Assembly (NCBI RefSeq): GCF_001676055.1
Contig: NZ_LZEX01000004.1
Location: 62,001 to 126,000, forward strand
Source of the DNA: Morganella psychrotolerans
GTDB lineage: Bacteria; Pseudomonadota; Gammaproteobacteria; Enterobacterales; Enterobacteriaceae
DNA: 64,000 bases
Reading direction: 5' to 3'
The position numbers and the translations under genes are program-made. Shown here in pieces: positions 35,529-45,272 of this stretch. Position 1 is the stretch's first letter. The number at the start of each line of letters is the position of its first letter. The notes under the pieces are model-generated. The model was not told the origin of the DNA. It saw only the letters and a list, made by a program, of their open reading frames with translations, and made no database searches.

Positions 35529-36813
35529 GCAGTGCAACAAATTGTGCCGGTGACTGACATAAAAAACGGCGCATCGGCAGCGTCAGTTCAACGGCTTTGT
35601 CATTGTCCACATTCAGCCCCGGTTTATATTCCCCTAATTCCACCAGCAGTTTCAGTTCATTCTGTTTCGCCAGCAATGTCCGAAAGCGCCCCGCCGCAGT
35701 CAGATGCTGTGGTGAAACAATCTGCGACATCACCCGGCTGATACTGGCCGGGATATCAATTGCCGGGTAATGATTTTGCATTGCCAGCCGCCGGGAAAGA
35801 TAAATATGTCCGTCGAGAACAGACCGTACTTCATCGCCAAAGCCATCGGGCTCATTTTCGTTATCAATCAAAATGGTATAAAACGCAGTGATAATGCCGT
35901 TTTTTGTGGCTCCGGGGCGTTCCAGCAGTGCAGGTAAGCGTTCAAAAACAGATGCCGGATACCCCAGACGGACAGGGATCTCTCCCGCGCTCAGTGCCAC
36001 ATCACGCAGCGCACGCCCGTAGCGGGTCAGCGAATCGGTAAACAGAATCACCTCTTTACCTTCATCGCGGTAATATTCTGCCAGTGAGGTTGCCACCAGC
36101 GCCGCATTACAGCGATCAATCGCCGGTTTATCCGAGGTAGAACATACCAAAATACATTTCGCTGCCTGCGGACTGCGGCGCAGCTCATCAATCAGTTCCG
36201 TCACTTCCCGCCCGCGCTCACCAATCAGGGCAATGACAAAAATATCCGCTTGCGCATGCTCAATCAGCATATTCATCAGCACGGTTTTTCCGCACCCGGC
36301 ACCGGCAAAAATACCCAGCCGCTGACCTTTGCCACAGGTCAGCAAGGCATCTATCGCTTTCACACCAGTCGGCAGAATATCCGTGATGCGCAGCCGGGAC
36401 AGGACATCCGGTGCCTCCGCGTTAATCGGACGGGTTATTATCCGGGTATCAGAAATGATCGTTTCGCTCAATCTGGCCAGGGTATTACCGGACGGATCAA
36501 TCACTGAACCCGGTATTTGCGGTGTGAATGTCAGCGTCATCGCACTGCCTGTCGGCGCGATAACGGTCGTCAATGTCAGTCCGGCCGCCTGCCCGATCAG
36601 GCTCAGCAATGTATTGTGTTCATTAAAACCCACCACCTGAGCACGCCCGAGCAACACACGGCAGCTGAGATCCCGCCACAGCAGGCAAATTTCCCCGATA
36701 AAAACATCCGGCAGCGGCGCTTCCAGGTAATAGCCACGGATATGAACCGGGAATGCCCGCTGACTGAGCAGTGCATCAAGCACGATCAGCCTCTGAGGAT
36801 CAGTGAATGACAC
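35491..36813 (-). CDS. sctN: Type III secretion ATPase SctN (InvC/Spa47)
   Basis: This 440-aa F1-type ATPase unfolds and releases substrates from chaperones at the export gate. Walker A is GIFAGAGCGKTVLMN, Walker B ends in EVILFTDSLTRYGRA, and ALIGERGREVTELIDEL is the family signature. The frame starts with GTG at 36813, inside the end of the chaperone gene (28-nt overlap); no later ATG gives a full domain. Confidence 0.95.
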   Translation of the reverse strand: MSFTDPQRLIVLDALLSQRAFPVHIRGYYLEAPLPDVFIGEICLLWRDLSCRVLLGRAQVVGFNEHNTLLSLIGQAAGLTLTTVIAPTGSAMTLTFTPQIPGSVIDPSGNTLARLSETIISDTRIITRPINAEAPDVLSRLRITDILPTGVKAIDALLTCGKGQRLGIFAGAGCGKTVLMNMLIEHAQADIFVIALIGERGREVTELIDELRRSPQAAKCILVCSTSDKPAIDRCNAALVATSLAEYYRDEGKEVILFTDSLTRYGRALRDVALSAGEIPVRLGYPASVFERLPALLERPGATKNGIITAFYTILIDNENEPDGFGDEVRSVLDGHIYLSRRLAMQNHYPAIDIPASISRVMSQIVSPQHLTAAGRFRTLLAKQNELKLLVELGEYKPGLNVDNDKAVELTLPMRRFLCQSPAQFVALHETGKELEQLTQ

Positions 36814-37196
36814 TGTTGGCTGAGCCGGACAAACAGATCCAGCGCCTGCACAAACGACTCCGCGCCGCTGACCGCCGTATCACTGAAATACCCGACCAGC
36901 TCGGCGCCGTTATCTGTCTGCCGCAGCGCCGGTAAACCCGGGTAAAACAGCGGAGTGGATTCTTCCGTCAGAACATCCAGCAACAGGCCTTTCACTTCCG
37001 GCGGCAATACCGGTAATTCTGCTGACAGTGGTGCCCAGATAACAGGGTATTCATCAATCACCGCGATATGAACAACCTGCTGGTCCCCGAGGGATAATGA
37101 GATTGTCGAATGATTATCCAATGCACCGCTCTCAGACACCAAATCCCCGCGTCCGATAAGTGTCATACTTTCTGTAACCAGTGTTGCAAGATCCAT
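36786..37196 (-). CDS. Class IB effector chaperone (InvB/Spa15-like)
   Basis: This 136-aa acidic protein lies between sctV and sctN, where InvB (135 aa) and Spa15 are found. It has the small alpha/beta chaperone layout with repeated hydrophobic strands (VVHIAVIDEYPVIWAPL) and a C-terminal helix. I chose ATG 37196 (MDLATLVTESMTLIGRGDL) with AAGGA upstream over the longer frame from 37232, which overlaps sctV. Its effectors are not visible in this window. Confidence 0.82.
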   Translation of the reverse strand: MDLATLVTESMTLIGRGDLVSESGALDNHSTISLSLGDQQVVHIAVIDEYPVIWAPLSAELPVLPPEVKGLLLDVLTEESTPLFYPGLPALRQTDNGAELVGYFSDTAVSGAESFVQALDLFVRLSQQCHSLILRG

Positions 37197-37218
37197 CCTT
37201 GGTTTCCTTTTTATTACA

Positions 37219-39276
37219 TTAAACAGAGTCAATCACCGATACCTGTGCGGTCGGTACAATTTCAGAAAATGACAGTACAGCAATACCCGGATAATGCAGT
37301 TCAGTCAGTTTTCTGACAAACCGGCGGATATCCATCGCCGTCAGCAAAACAATGTCCTGCCGGTATCGCAGTGGTGTCATCACTACCGCCATCGCATCAT
37401 AGAAATGATCGAGCTGTGCCGGTTCGAGATTAATAAATGTACCGCCGGAAGATTGCCGGATCCCCTGACGGATAATCTCCTCCAGCTGGTTTGACAGCAC
37501 AACCGCCCGCAAGACCTGATTGCAGGCAAAGTGCGCTGAAATATAGCGGGCAAGATGGCTGCGGACATGCTCAACCAGTACCAGCGGATCTTTCTCTTTC
37601 TGCCCCCATTGCACCAGCGCACCCAGAATAATTTTAATATTACGGATGGATATCTCCTCTGCGATCAGTCTCTGAAATACATCGGCAATGCGCTGGACAG
37701 AGAGGTAGCGGTAACACTCTTTCAGCAGTTCCGGGTATTTATTTTCCACATTATCCAGCAGGGTTTTGGTTTCCTGAATACCGAGTAATTCCTGAATATT
37801 GTGTGTCATTATCCGGCTGAACTCATTGAAAAAGGCAGTGATACCGTGCTCTGTCTCCATGCCGGATGCACGGCACAATTCATCCTGTTTTTTATCAATC
37901 CAGAGTGTTTTCTCACCACTTTCCGGCTCAATTACCACCGGTTCAATCGTCAGTGACTCAAGCGCGTCATTCGCTTGTGTAATTTTGTATTTATCCGGAT
38001 AGCTGTAAATAGCCCCGGACTGAATCTCATTGATCAGGACCACGGCTTTATTTTCCGCTATCTCCCCGCTGTAGTTGATGATAATGCCGGGTAAAAAGAC
38101 GCCGTAACGGAAAGCAAATTCCTCCTGCAACCACGCGGTAATCTTTTGTTTTTCAAACTGAGACTGATAACGGCTGTGAAGTGTGATAATCAGAGGAATC
38201 GCTTCATTATTTTCTGCCGTCAATCCGCGACAGGAGAAATCATCCGCAGATTGTGGTGAAACCGACGCGGCAACATGACTGTCTGCGCTGGTTTGCACAG
38301 CACCTGATGCTTGTTTATGTTGTCTGAACCGTACGCCGTAAAATATCATCAGCCCGCCGGACAACAAGCCAAAAACTCCGATCGGAAACCCCGGCAGCAT
38401 TCCCATACACAGCGCCAGCACAGCAGTCACCAGCAAGGTAAAATCATGAGAAAACAGCTCTCTGACAATATTTTCACCCAGATTTTGATTAGTACCGCTG
38501 ACCCGGGTGACAATAAAACCGGCACTGATAGCTATCAACAGTGCCGGGATCTGCGCCACCAGGCCATCTCCGATGGTCAGCAGTGTGTAGGTGCTCAGCG
38601 CCTCACTGAACGGCATCGACATTTGCGCAACACCAATACTGATACCTCCGGCAAAATTCACAAAAATAATGACAATACCGGCAATCGCATCCCCTTTGAT
38701 AAATTTCATCGCACCATCAAACGCGCCGTACATCTGGCTCTCCTGCTCCAGTTCTTTGCGGCGTTTGCGTACTTCTTCATTATCAATAAGCCCGGATTTC
38801 AGATCCGCATCAATACTCATCTGTTTACCCGGCATCCCGTCCAGGGAAAAACGAGCCGCAACTTCCGCCACCCGCTCAGAACCTTTGGTAATAACAATAA
38901 ACTGGACGATAGTCACGATAGCGAAAATAACAAAGCCAACGACAATATTTTCGCCGATAACAAAATCGCCAAATGACTGAATAATATCCCCGGCATCTGC
39001 ATCGAGCAGGATCAGACGGCTCGTGCTGATTGACAGTGCCAGCCGGAACAGCGTGGTGATGAGAAGAAGCGCCGGAAAAGAGGTAAATCCCAGAATCCGG
39101 GTGATATAAAAAGAGAGCAATAACATCAGGATAGAAATCACAATGTTCAGCCCGATCAGAAAATCGACCAGCCATTTCGGCAGCGGAATGATCAACATGG
39201 CAATCACCATGACCATAATCAGCAGCACCGCTATCTCAGGCCTGCTTTTGACCGCATTAATAAAATTTGTCAGCAT
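37219..39276 (-). CDS. sctV: Export gate protein SctV (InvA/MxiA)
   Basis: This 685-aa protein has eight N-terminal membrane spans, the FHIPEP-family signature (RVAEVAARFSLDGMPGKQMS followed by IDADLKSGLIDNEEVRKRR) and a large cytoplasmic domain that forms a nonameric ring. Length fits InvA (685). It is central in selecting substrates with SctU and SctW. It lies 22 nt after sctW. Confidence 0.96.
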   Translation of the reverse strand: MLTNFINAVKSRPEIAVLLIMVMVIAMLIIPLPKWLVDFLIGLNIVISILMLLLSFYITRILGFTSFPALLLITTLFRLALSISTSRLILLDADAGDIIQSFGDFVIGENIVVGFVIFAIVTIVQFIVITKGSERVAEVAARFSLDGMPGKQMSIDADLKSGLIDNEEVRKRRKELEQESQMYGAFDGAMKFIKGDAIAGIVIIFVNFAGGISIGVAQMSMPFSEALSTYTLLTIGDGLVAQIPALLIAISAGFIVTRVSGTNQNLGENIVRELFSHDFTLLVTAVLALCMGMLPGFPIGVFGLLSGGLMIFYGVRFRQHKQASGAVQTSADSHVAASVSPQSADDFSCRGLTAENNEAIPLIITLHSRYQSQFEKQKITAWLQEEFAFRYGVFLPGIIINYSGEIAENKAVVLINEIQSGAIYSYPDKYKITQANDALESLTIEPVVIEPESGEKTLWIDKKQDELCRASGMETEHGITAFFNEFSRIMTHNIQELLGIQETKTLLDNVENKYPELLKECYRYLSVQRIADVFQRLIAEEISIRNIKIILGALVQWGQKEKDPLVLVEHVRSHLARYISAHFACNQVLRAVVLSNQLEEIIRQGIRQSSGGTFINLEPAQLDHFYDAMAVVMTPLRYRQDIVLLTAMDIRRFVRKLTELHYPGIAVLSFSEIVPTAQVSVIDSV

Positions 39277-39298
39277 AGCAATCCATTGCCGGAGAAAG

Positions 39299-40351
39299 TT
39301 ATAAGATATTAATAGTTTCGCTCATAAGCGCTTTCAGAAAAGAAACTACGCTTTCCTTGCCAGCTTCCTGCAAAAAGAGGACATCCGGTATCTCACCAAA
39401 AATAACGATAAGTCGCTGTAAAATAATCGGTTTATTTTTATCATCTTCCGTCGTTGCTAACAATGATTCTGTTTCTGACTGAAATGCATCCGGATCACCC
39501 AACCCGGAAATCAATAACTGATTCAACCTCTGCTCATCTGCCAGTACCGGCTCAATACAATTGAGAGAACTGATTTTCTGATGAAACATATCATTCAAAG
39601 AAATAAGCTGATTCAGAGTGTGCAACCGCACTGTCAATTCCCCGAACTCACTGTGATGGCTGCAACTCGGCAAAGATGCGGCCATATCGCACACCAGTGA
39701 ATCCCGGACATAATTCAGCAGACTCCTGACACGGCTTTTCCTGTACTGCTCCAACCACACTTTCCACAAATACAGAATGTCGAATTTCCAGCTGATATAG
39801 CTGCGGTACACCATTCGTAACTGAGTGCATTCCAGCTGTGTCACCGGCGCATACTGGCGGATTTTCAGCGCGATATTGATACCGGCCCGCGTTTCCTGCG
39901 CAAATTCGCCATACAGTAATTGTTCAATTTCGGCATCAATTTCAGCCGCTTCTTCAGCTGAGAACGGCAATTTTCGCAGCAATGTGCGTAACGCCATCAC
40001 ATAATCACTGGGATCCGGAAACAGATTGCGTACATAATCCAGAAACTCACGCACCGAACGGCCGGAGGCGGCAAACCATTTCACCACCCGATCCAGCTTT
40101 GTATCAGCGCCCTCTGCACTATTTTTCTGCTCTGATGCGGGTAACTGGCTGATATTTTCATCTTTTCCATACTGCCGCCGGTTAAACTGCGACAACGCCA
40201 TAGCCATATCATCCATCACATCCATCATTTGCTCAGCATGATTTTCTGCCTGGGTTTCAGCCGGGCGCTGCTCTGCCACCGCCTCACTCTGCTGTTTTTG
40301 CGGTATGACCGACGGGCGAAACGCAGTCGCTCCGGGTACCCCATTGATCAT
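39299..40351 (-). CDS. sctW: Gatekeeper SctW (InvE/MxiC)
   Basis: This 350-aa cytoplasmic protein controls the order of secretion, holding back effectors until translocators are out. It has a disordered Gln/Glu-rich N-terminus and the helical InvE/YopN domains (VREFLDYVRNLFPDPSDYVM; LRKLPFSAEEAAEIDAEIEQ). It starts one base after the sctC stop codon. Length fits MxiC (355) and InvE (372). Confidence 0.88.
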   Translation of the reverse strand: MINGVPGATAFRPSVIPQKQQSEAVAEQRPAETQAENHAEQMMDVMDDMAMALSQFNRRQYGKDENISQLPASEQKNSAEGADTKLDRVVKWFAASGRSVREFLDYVRNLFPDPSDYVMALRTLLRKLPFSAEEAAEIDAEIEQLLYGEFAQETRAGINIALKIRQYAPVTQLECTQLRMVYRSYISWKFDILYLWKVWLEQYRKSRVRSLLNYVRDSLVCDMAASLPSCSHHSEFGELTVRLHTLNQLISLNDMFHQKISSLNCIEPVLADEQRLNQLLISGLGDPDAFQSETESLLATTEDDKNKPIILQRLIVIFGEIPDVLFLQEAGKESVVSFLKALMSETINIL

Positions 40352-40352
40352 A

Positions 40353-41988
40353 TCAATAGTCCTGCTTCAGTTTTTGCATCATCTTAATACCTTGTTTATT
40401 CTCAGTACTAAACGGAATATGTCCGGTAACCTCCGTATCACTGAAAAAATCCTGTTGCAGAATACGGGGCTGCAATAAAAACAGCCGGACCATTTTTTCT
40501 GTCTTCACTGATTCAAACTGAAATAAGCGACCTGCCAGCGGAATATCCCCCAGCAGCGGAACCTTATCTTTATGATGATGAGTATTTTCCCGTGTGTAGC
40601 CACCAATCAGCAGCGTATTCCCCTGAGCTACCCTTGCTATCGTACTGATATTAGTCCGGTTAATAACCGGCAGGGCTCCTTCTCCGTTGCTTTCGGCAAT
40701 CTCTTTTTTTTGTGCGCCATCTTCCAGCTCAATAATCATTTCCACCGATTTTCTCTGATTAGCGATTCGTGGTGTCACACTCACCTTTGTGCCGTAAGTG
40801 ATGCTCTCCAGAGATGAAACCCGCTCGCCAAGCAGCGTGGTATAAAATGTCGTATTATTATCAAACACGGCCGGTGTATTATCCTGAGTCAAAATAATCG
40901 GCCTGGACACCATGTTAGCCTGCCCTTTTGCTGACAATGCTCTGATTTTGCTGAAGAAAGAAAAGCCGGTGAACTGATTAAGCTCACTGAGATTAAACGC
41001 CACTTTCATTTTCCCGCCACCATAATCAGCCTGCCAGTTGATCCCTAACTGATCGGCTTCATTTTTTGATACATCGATAATCCATAGTGATAATTCAATC
41101 TGTGGTTTCGCCACATCCAATTGTTTTATCAGTTGATTGATTAAATTCAATGCATTGCGATTACCTTTTAACAGGAGACTGTTTTCCCCCTGCAGCGGGA
41201 CTATCCGTATCCGTTCCCCTCCCAGCCAAACAGTTTCTGCCGGCAGTGCCTGTGCCTGTTCTTCATCACGCGGTATCAGACCGGTTTTTGCCGCCGTTCC
41301 GCCATTGAGCAATTCCCGCAGTGCGGAGGCCACTCCCGGTAATACCTGGCTTTTTCCCCTCGAGGTGATTTCCCTGTCCTGAACAAAACTATTTTCCAGC
41401 TTAACCAGCTGAATATGCTCATCTTCCGGATTCATTCCCTGCTCTTGCACACTGTACTGCGCCTCAAGTGCATCCACTGCGGAGCGGATCAATGACATAT
41501 AGCGCGGTGGTGCGGTGATATATAAAATCTGCTGCTGAAGGTCAGATTTCAGCGGATAGCGGGCATCAAATAATCCCGTTTGTTGCAGAAATGCCGTCAG
41601 TTCACTCCGGGTAACGGTATTCAGCGCCAGCATGGAAGACTCAACTTCATTACTGTTATAAATGTAGAGTGTGCGATTTTCCCGATATGACACCAACGCC
41701 ATGGTTTTCAGCATCCGGGACAGTGCTGCCTGCGGGTCAGACAAATCAAATGTGCCGGAAATTTTCTTTTTTTTCACCGCTTCTGACGTGATAATCATCA
41801 TGTCCAGCTTCCCTGCCAGTGCATCAAAAAAATGATCCAGCCGGGTTTCTTTCGCTACATACTGCTCCTCAGACGGTGGTTTTTTTTCATATAACAGAGT
41901 CTGTTGTGCCGCTACCGGCAGAGAAAAGAGATAAAAAAAAGACAAAAAACAGTCTCCTGCATCTTTCAGTGTTATTTTTTAACCACAT
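40353..41988 (-). CDS. sctC: Outer-membrane secretin SctC (InvG/MxiD), frameshift in signal peptide
   Basis: This secretin has N0/N1/N3 domains and the C-terminal ring domain (VSVTPRIANQRKSVEMIIEL; NTLLIGGYTRE; VPLLGDIPLAGRLF). As written, the frame with the secretin opens at a TTG (41945) and has no basic N-region. The ATG at 41988, overlapping the end of the InvF-like gene by 17 nt, starts WLKNNTERCRRLFFVFF and joins the secretin frame if the 8-nt tract at 41933-41940 loses one base. The result is a normal signal peptide (cut after PVAA) and a 544-aa protein, close to InvG (562). Two other 8-A tracts within the gene are in frame. A TTG start at 41945 with AGGAG upstream is the alternative. 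Confidence 0.88.
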
Positions 41989-42622
41989 GATTTAAATTCC
42001 TTATTTTCCGGGGAGACATTCCGAATAATATTTTGATTTCATTTGAGAAATGCGATGCGGAACAGTAGCCATTATCTGCGGCAATACGGGTAAGTGAGTG
42101 CTCCTTTACCAAAATATCCAGCACAGATGTCACGCCACGCCAGTGACGCAGCTGATGCTTGCTCTGATTGCCGATATAGCGCTGACACAGGCGTCTGAAA
42201 TGCGTACCGGATAACCCGTAGCGCTGGCTGATATCCCGGATATTGCTATTTTTACAGTCAGCCGCGCTGATCAGATGTTTCACCAGCCAATAATGTTCAG
42301 AATTACGCAGTGTATTAAAAAATGTCCTCAGAACACTCTTTTCATTCAGCATTTCACAGACCAGGCGGTATTCCGGATTATCTGCCTCTCCCGGAACATA
42401 AAAAACCGCTTCATAATTTTGAAAATCAGGATTTTCGATTTCTTCGTGATGCTCTGTTTGTGTTAAATGATAATGGCCATCTATAAATGCCAATAATTTA
42501 ATACATTTTGAGAGCGGAAAGCAGCAATCAGCCGTCTCATTTTTAATACATCCATCAGCATTATACAAATCATTATAAATATAGATTCTGGCTTCCTTTT
42601 CCATATAAATCTGCTCCATCAC
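41972..42622 (-). CDS. AraC-type activator of the secretion locus (InvF/MxiE-like)
   Basis: This 216-aa regulator has a degenerate N-terminal half and a C-terminal AraC DNA-binding domain (ISQRYGLSGTHFRRLCQRYI; LTRIAADNGYCSASHFSNEI). The FRRLC and HQLRHWRG segments match InvF especially well. Its stop overlaps the proposed sctC start, as invF overlaps invG in Salmonella. It probably acts with the SicA-like chaperone at 30017 to turn on late genes. It faces sctD across a 205-bp promoter region. Confidence 0.88.
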   Translation of the reverse strand: MMEQIYMEKEARIYIYNDLYNADGCIKNETADCCFPLSKCIKLLAFIDGHYHLTQTEHHEEIENPDFQNYEAVFYVPGEADNPEYRLVCEMLNEKSVLRTFFNTLRNSEHYWLVKHLISAADCKNSNIRDISQRYGLSGTHFRRLCQRYIGNQSKHQLRHWRGVTSVLDILVKEHSLTRIAADNGYCSASHFSNEIKILFGMSPRKIRNLNHVVKK

Positions 42623-42827
42623 TTACATCATAGTGAATACATGGTGAATAATAAACATTCGTATAGTTTTAAACGTCACCTGAACAGACTTAAATTTATC
42701 AGGGAATTTAAAATATGACACTATTTTTTACTACCATTTATTTATAAAACTAACTACCATTTGAAAACGAGAAAAATACCATTAGATAAAGTTATTATAA
42801 CCATGATTAAATAACCAAGGGGAATAA

Positions 42828-43882
42828 ATGGAAGACCTATACAGCATGGCTATAATTACAGAAAATAAATTCAAGAGTGAAATAATATTACCCCCGGGGA
42901 AATACTGCATTAACAATAAAACAGATCTTGATGGTGGATTAATCAATCTGAATATTCATGATATAATCACCTCTGTGGACCATATAGAAATAGAATTATA
43001 TGAAGATAACTATCGTGTCTCATTAGTAACATATGACAATAAATCAGTAACAGAAAAAATACCTTATAACTCATCCTGCTTCTATCAGGGAAAATGTCTT
43101 TTCGCCATAAAAAAACAAAAAGAAAAATGGAATAACAACATTCTGACAACGAATAAAAAGAGAAGAAAAACATGGGGCAACGAATTGAAAATATTCATTA
43201 TTATTTTCTCTCTGATGTTGTCATCCATACTGGCGATATGCTTTACATACTGGTTTAATAGTAAAATAATTAATGAAAAAAAAATCAGACTATAATGATA
43301 TAATTAAGAGATATAATCAAAAACAAGAATATATCACCAGAGGGAATAATATTCTTATCTTCACTGCTGATAACGATATGATTGATTATGTTAAGAAAGA
43401 ACTACCCGACTACAACATTCATCAATTGGATAAAAATACTTTAAAAATAAATAAAAATGACATAATCGCCATGTCGAAACTCAATAACAAAAAACAAATA
43501 ATTTATATAAGTAACGAAAGAAAAAAACATCAACAATGATATGTTAAACATCCCTGAAATATTCATAGGCAGTATTATCATTAAGTCATTTTCATTCGGT
43601 GATATAGTGGGATTAATAAACAACAGATTCGAACACAAACTAATCCGTTATTCTATAGAGAAATCAAACAACAACATTATTATTTATTCTGAAAAAAGGA
43701 GACCTGAAGAAACAAATAAATCTATTCATGATATCAATGCGGAAATTTTCTCATCTCCGGGAAACACACTGGTACAACACCGGGAAATCAGTAACAAGGA
43801 AAGACATCCCGGGGTATACGGAACAGATAATTATCATTTATTATCTGATAATCATATAAAATTTATATCTGACAATAAATAA
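42828..43882 (+). CDS. sctD: Inner-membrane ring protein SctD (PrgH/MxiG), two homopolymer frameshifts
   Basis: Three consecutive frames (42828-43295, 43273-43539 and 43541-43882) become one 350-aa protein if one A is removed from the A9 tract at 43276-43284 and one from the A7 tract at 43521-43527. The product has a cytoplasmic N-domain, one membrane helix (IFIIIFSLMLSSILAICFTYWF) and a periplasmic ring-building region, the PrgH/MxiG layout (about 371-392 aa). AAGGGG precedes the ATG. It opens the rightward operon, the position of prgH. The region is very AT-rich. Confidence 0.82.
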
Positions 43883-43890
43883 GGATATTT

Positions 43891-44154
43891 ATGCCTGACA
43901 TCGCAAAAACCAATGATACTATGACCTTCCACTCACTGTTAACTCGATTTAAGTCACCTATAAGTAAAGATAATATAAAGCTAAATACGCTGATGAATGA
44001 TTTACAGTCCGGCAGTAAAGACACCGCCAATGCCTATAATATGGCGATGTTACAAGCTCACACATCATCACTGAATATCAAATGCTCCGCACTCTCTGCC
44101 ATGATCCGTCAGCATAAAGAAAACCTCTCAACCCCAATCGGCAATATGCGCTGA
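43891..44154 (+). CDS. sctF: Needle subunit SctF (PrgI/MxiH position)
   Basis: This 87-aa helical-hairpin protein lies between sctD and sctI, the place of prgI. The central NDLQSGSKDTANAYNMAMLQ corresponds to the turn and second helix of needle subunits (in PrgI and MxiH the turn has a proline-containing PSDPA segment, here GSKDT). The C-terminus is a few residues longer than usual and ends in NMR in place of NFR. Size and position are convincing; sequence similarity is modest. Confidence 0.75.
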   Translation: MPDIAKTNDTMTFHSLLTRFKSPISKDNIKLNTLMNDLQSGSKDTANAYNMAMLQAHTSSLNIKCSALSAMIRQHKENLSTPIGNMR

Positions 44155-44222
44155 TTTATGACGCAAAGAATGACAGGAAAATACAATGCTGTTTTCCTGT
44201 CATTTCGCATAAAAAGGATTTT

Positions 44223-44532
44223 ATGATGTCATCATTCAACCGAATTTTACCTGTCTCAAATATCACCGGTATCACTGAGTTACTGGCAGATCTTACCGCT
44301 CAGGAGCAATCAGCTCACCAGAGTCTGACATTACCGGGAGCCATCAGAAAAGATCTTCGCAGCAAAACTCAGGCACTGAACTCAAAAAAAAACAGCCACT
44401 GACACCAGCGATGTAATGATGATGCTGGAAAACCAGGCTGTGATGGCGCAGTGGCATACGGAAATTGGTTTTTATTCGCGTATGCTTCACCTGACCCTGA
44501 ATGCCGCAGATACCGTGATTAAGGGCCAGTAA
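44223..44532 (+). CDS. sctI: Inner rod protein SctI (PrgJ/MxiI), one homopolymer frameshift
   Basis: The ATG at 44223 has AAGGA upstream. As written the frame stops at 44402 after an A9 tract (44384-44392). With eight A's it continues through VMMMLENQAVMAQWHTEIGF and LTLNAADTVIKGQ to the stop at 44530, giving 102 aa against 101 in PrgJ. The C-terminal helix ending in a polar cap is typical of rod proteins. The stop overlaps the sctJ start (TAATG). Each broken half is too short to be noticed by length-based gene finding, so annotation pipelines may miss this gene. Confidence 0.82.
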
Positions 44533-45272
44533 TGCACAAGATACTGTTTATATTACTGATAACCGGGTTTGGTCTTCTGCTCGGCGGATGTAAAGATGGC
44601 TCAATCCTTTCATCACTAAACCAGCGTCAATCCAATGAAGTACTCGCCGCTCTGCATAAACATCAGATTCAGGCGGTGAAAATCCCGCAGGGGAAAGGAC
44701 TGTTTACTATTTCAGTACCTGAAGAACAAAGCCGCCATGCTATTCATATTTTGCAGGAATACCATCTGCCCAGTAATGAACGGATTGAAATTGCCGGGAT
44801 ATTCCCGGCTGATTCACTGATTGCCTCCCCGCAGTCAGAAAAAGCACGCCTGATCTCCGCCATTGAACAGCGCCTGGAACAATCGCTGCTGTCATTTGAT
44901 GCGGTAACCGAGACCCGTGTTCATCTCAGTTACCCTTTATCGGGATCAGTTAATCATAAAAAACGGCAGGAAATACCACGGGCCTCTGTACTGATTTATC
45001 ATTCCGGAATTGAGGATGAAACACAGTTTACCCGGGATATTCAGACTTTCGTTATAAATGCTTTTGACGGACTGACGGAAGAAACCGTTTCCGTGATCCT
45101 TTACCCCCGAAAACCGGCCCTTTCCCTGCCACCGCAGCCTGACAGCAATACAAACTTGTCCCCGTTTTTTCTGCTATTGCCGATACTGCTTCTGTTGGCC
45201 GGTGCCGGATATTTCCGGCGCACCCAATTACAGGCATTCCTGATGAAGCGGAAGATGAAAAATCATGAATAA
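44532..45272 (+). CDS. sctJ: Inner-membrane ring lipoprotein SctJ (PrgK/MxiJ)
   Basis: This 246-aa lipoprotein has a signal peptide ending in LLLGGC (lipid-attached Cys20), the YscJ/FliF ring-building domains (ILSSLNQRQSNEVLAALHKH; RARLISAIEQ-like region about 115-135; ETRVHLSYP) and a C-terminal membrane helix (FFLLLPILLLLAGAGYF). It forms the inner ring with SctD. It is coupled to sctI and overlaps sctK by 8 nt. Confidence 0.95.
   Translation: MHKILFILLITGFGLLLGGCKDGSILSSLNQRQSNEVLAALHKHQIQAVKIPQGKGLFTISVPEEQSRHAIHILQEYHLPSNERIEIAGIFPADSLIASPQSEKARLISAIEQRLEQSLLSFDAVTETRVHLSYPLSGSVNHKKRQEIPRASVLIYHSGIEDETQFTRDIQTFVINAFDGLTEETVSVILYPRKPALSLPPQPDSNTNLSPFFLLLPILLLLAGAGYFRRTQLQAFLMKRKMKNHE

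Noticed and set aside
38311..38976. 221-codon open frame on the + strand inside sctV
   Set aside because: It is antisense to the conserved membrane domain of SctV, lacks a ribosome site and has low-complexity polar composition.
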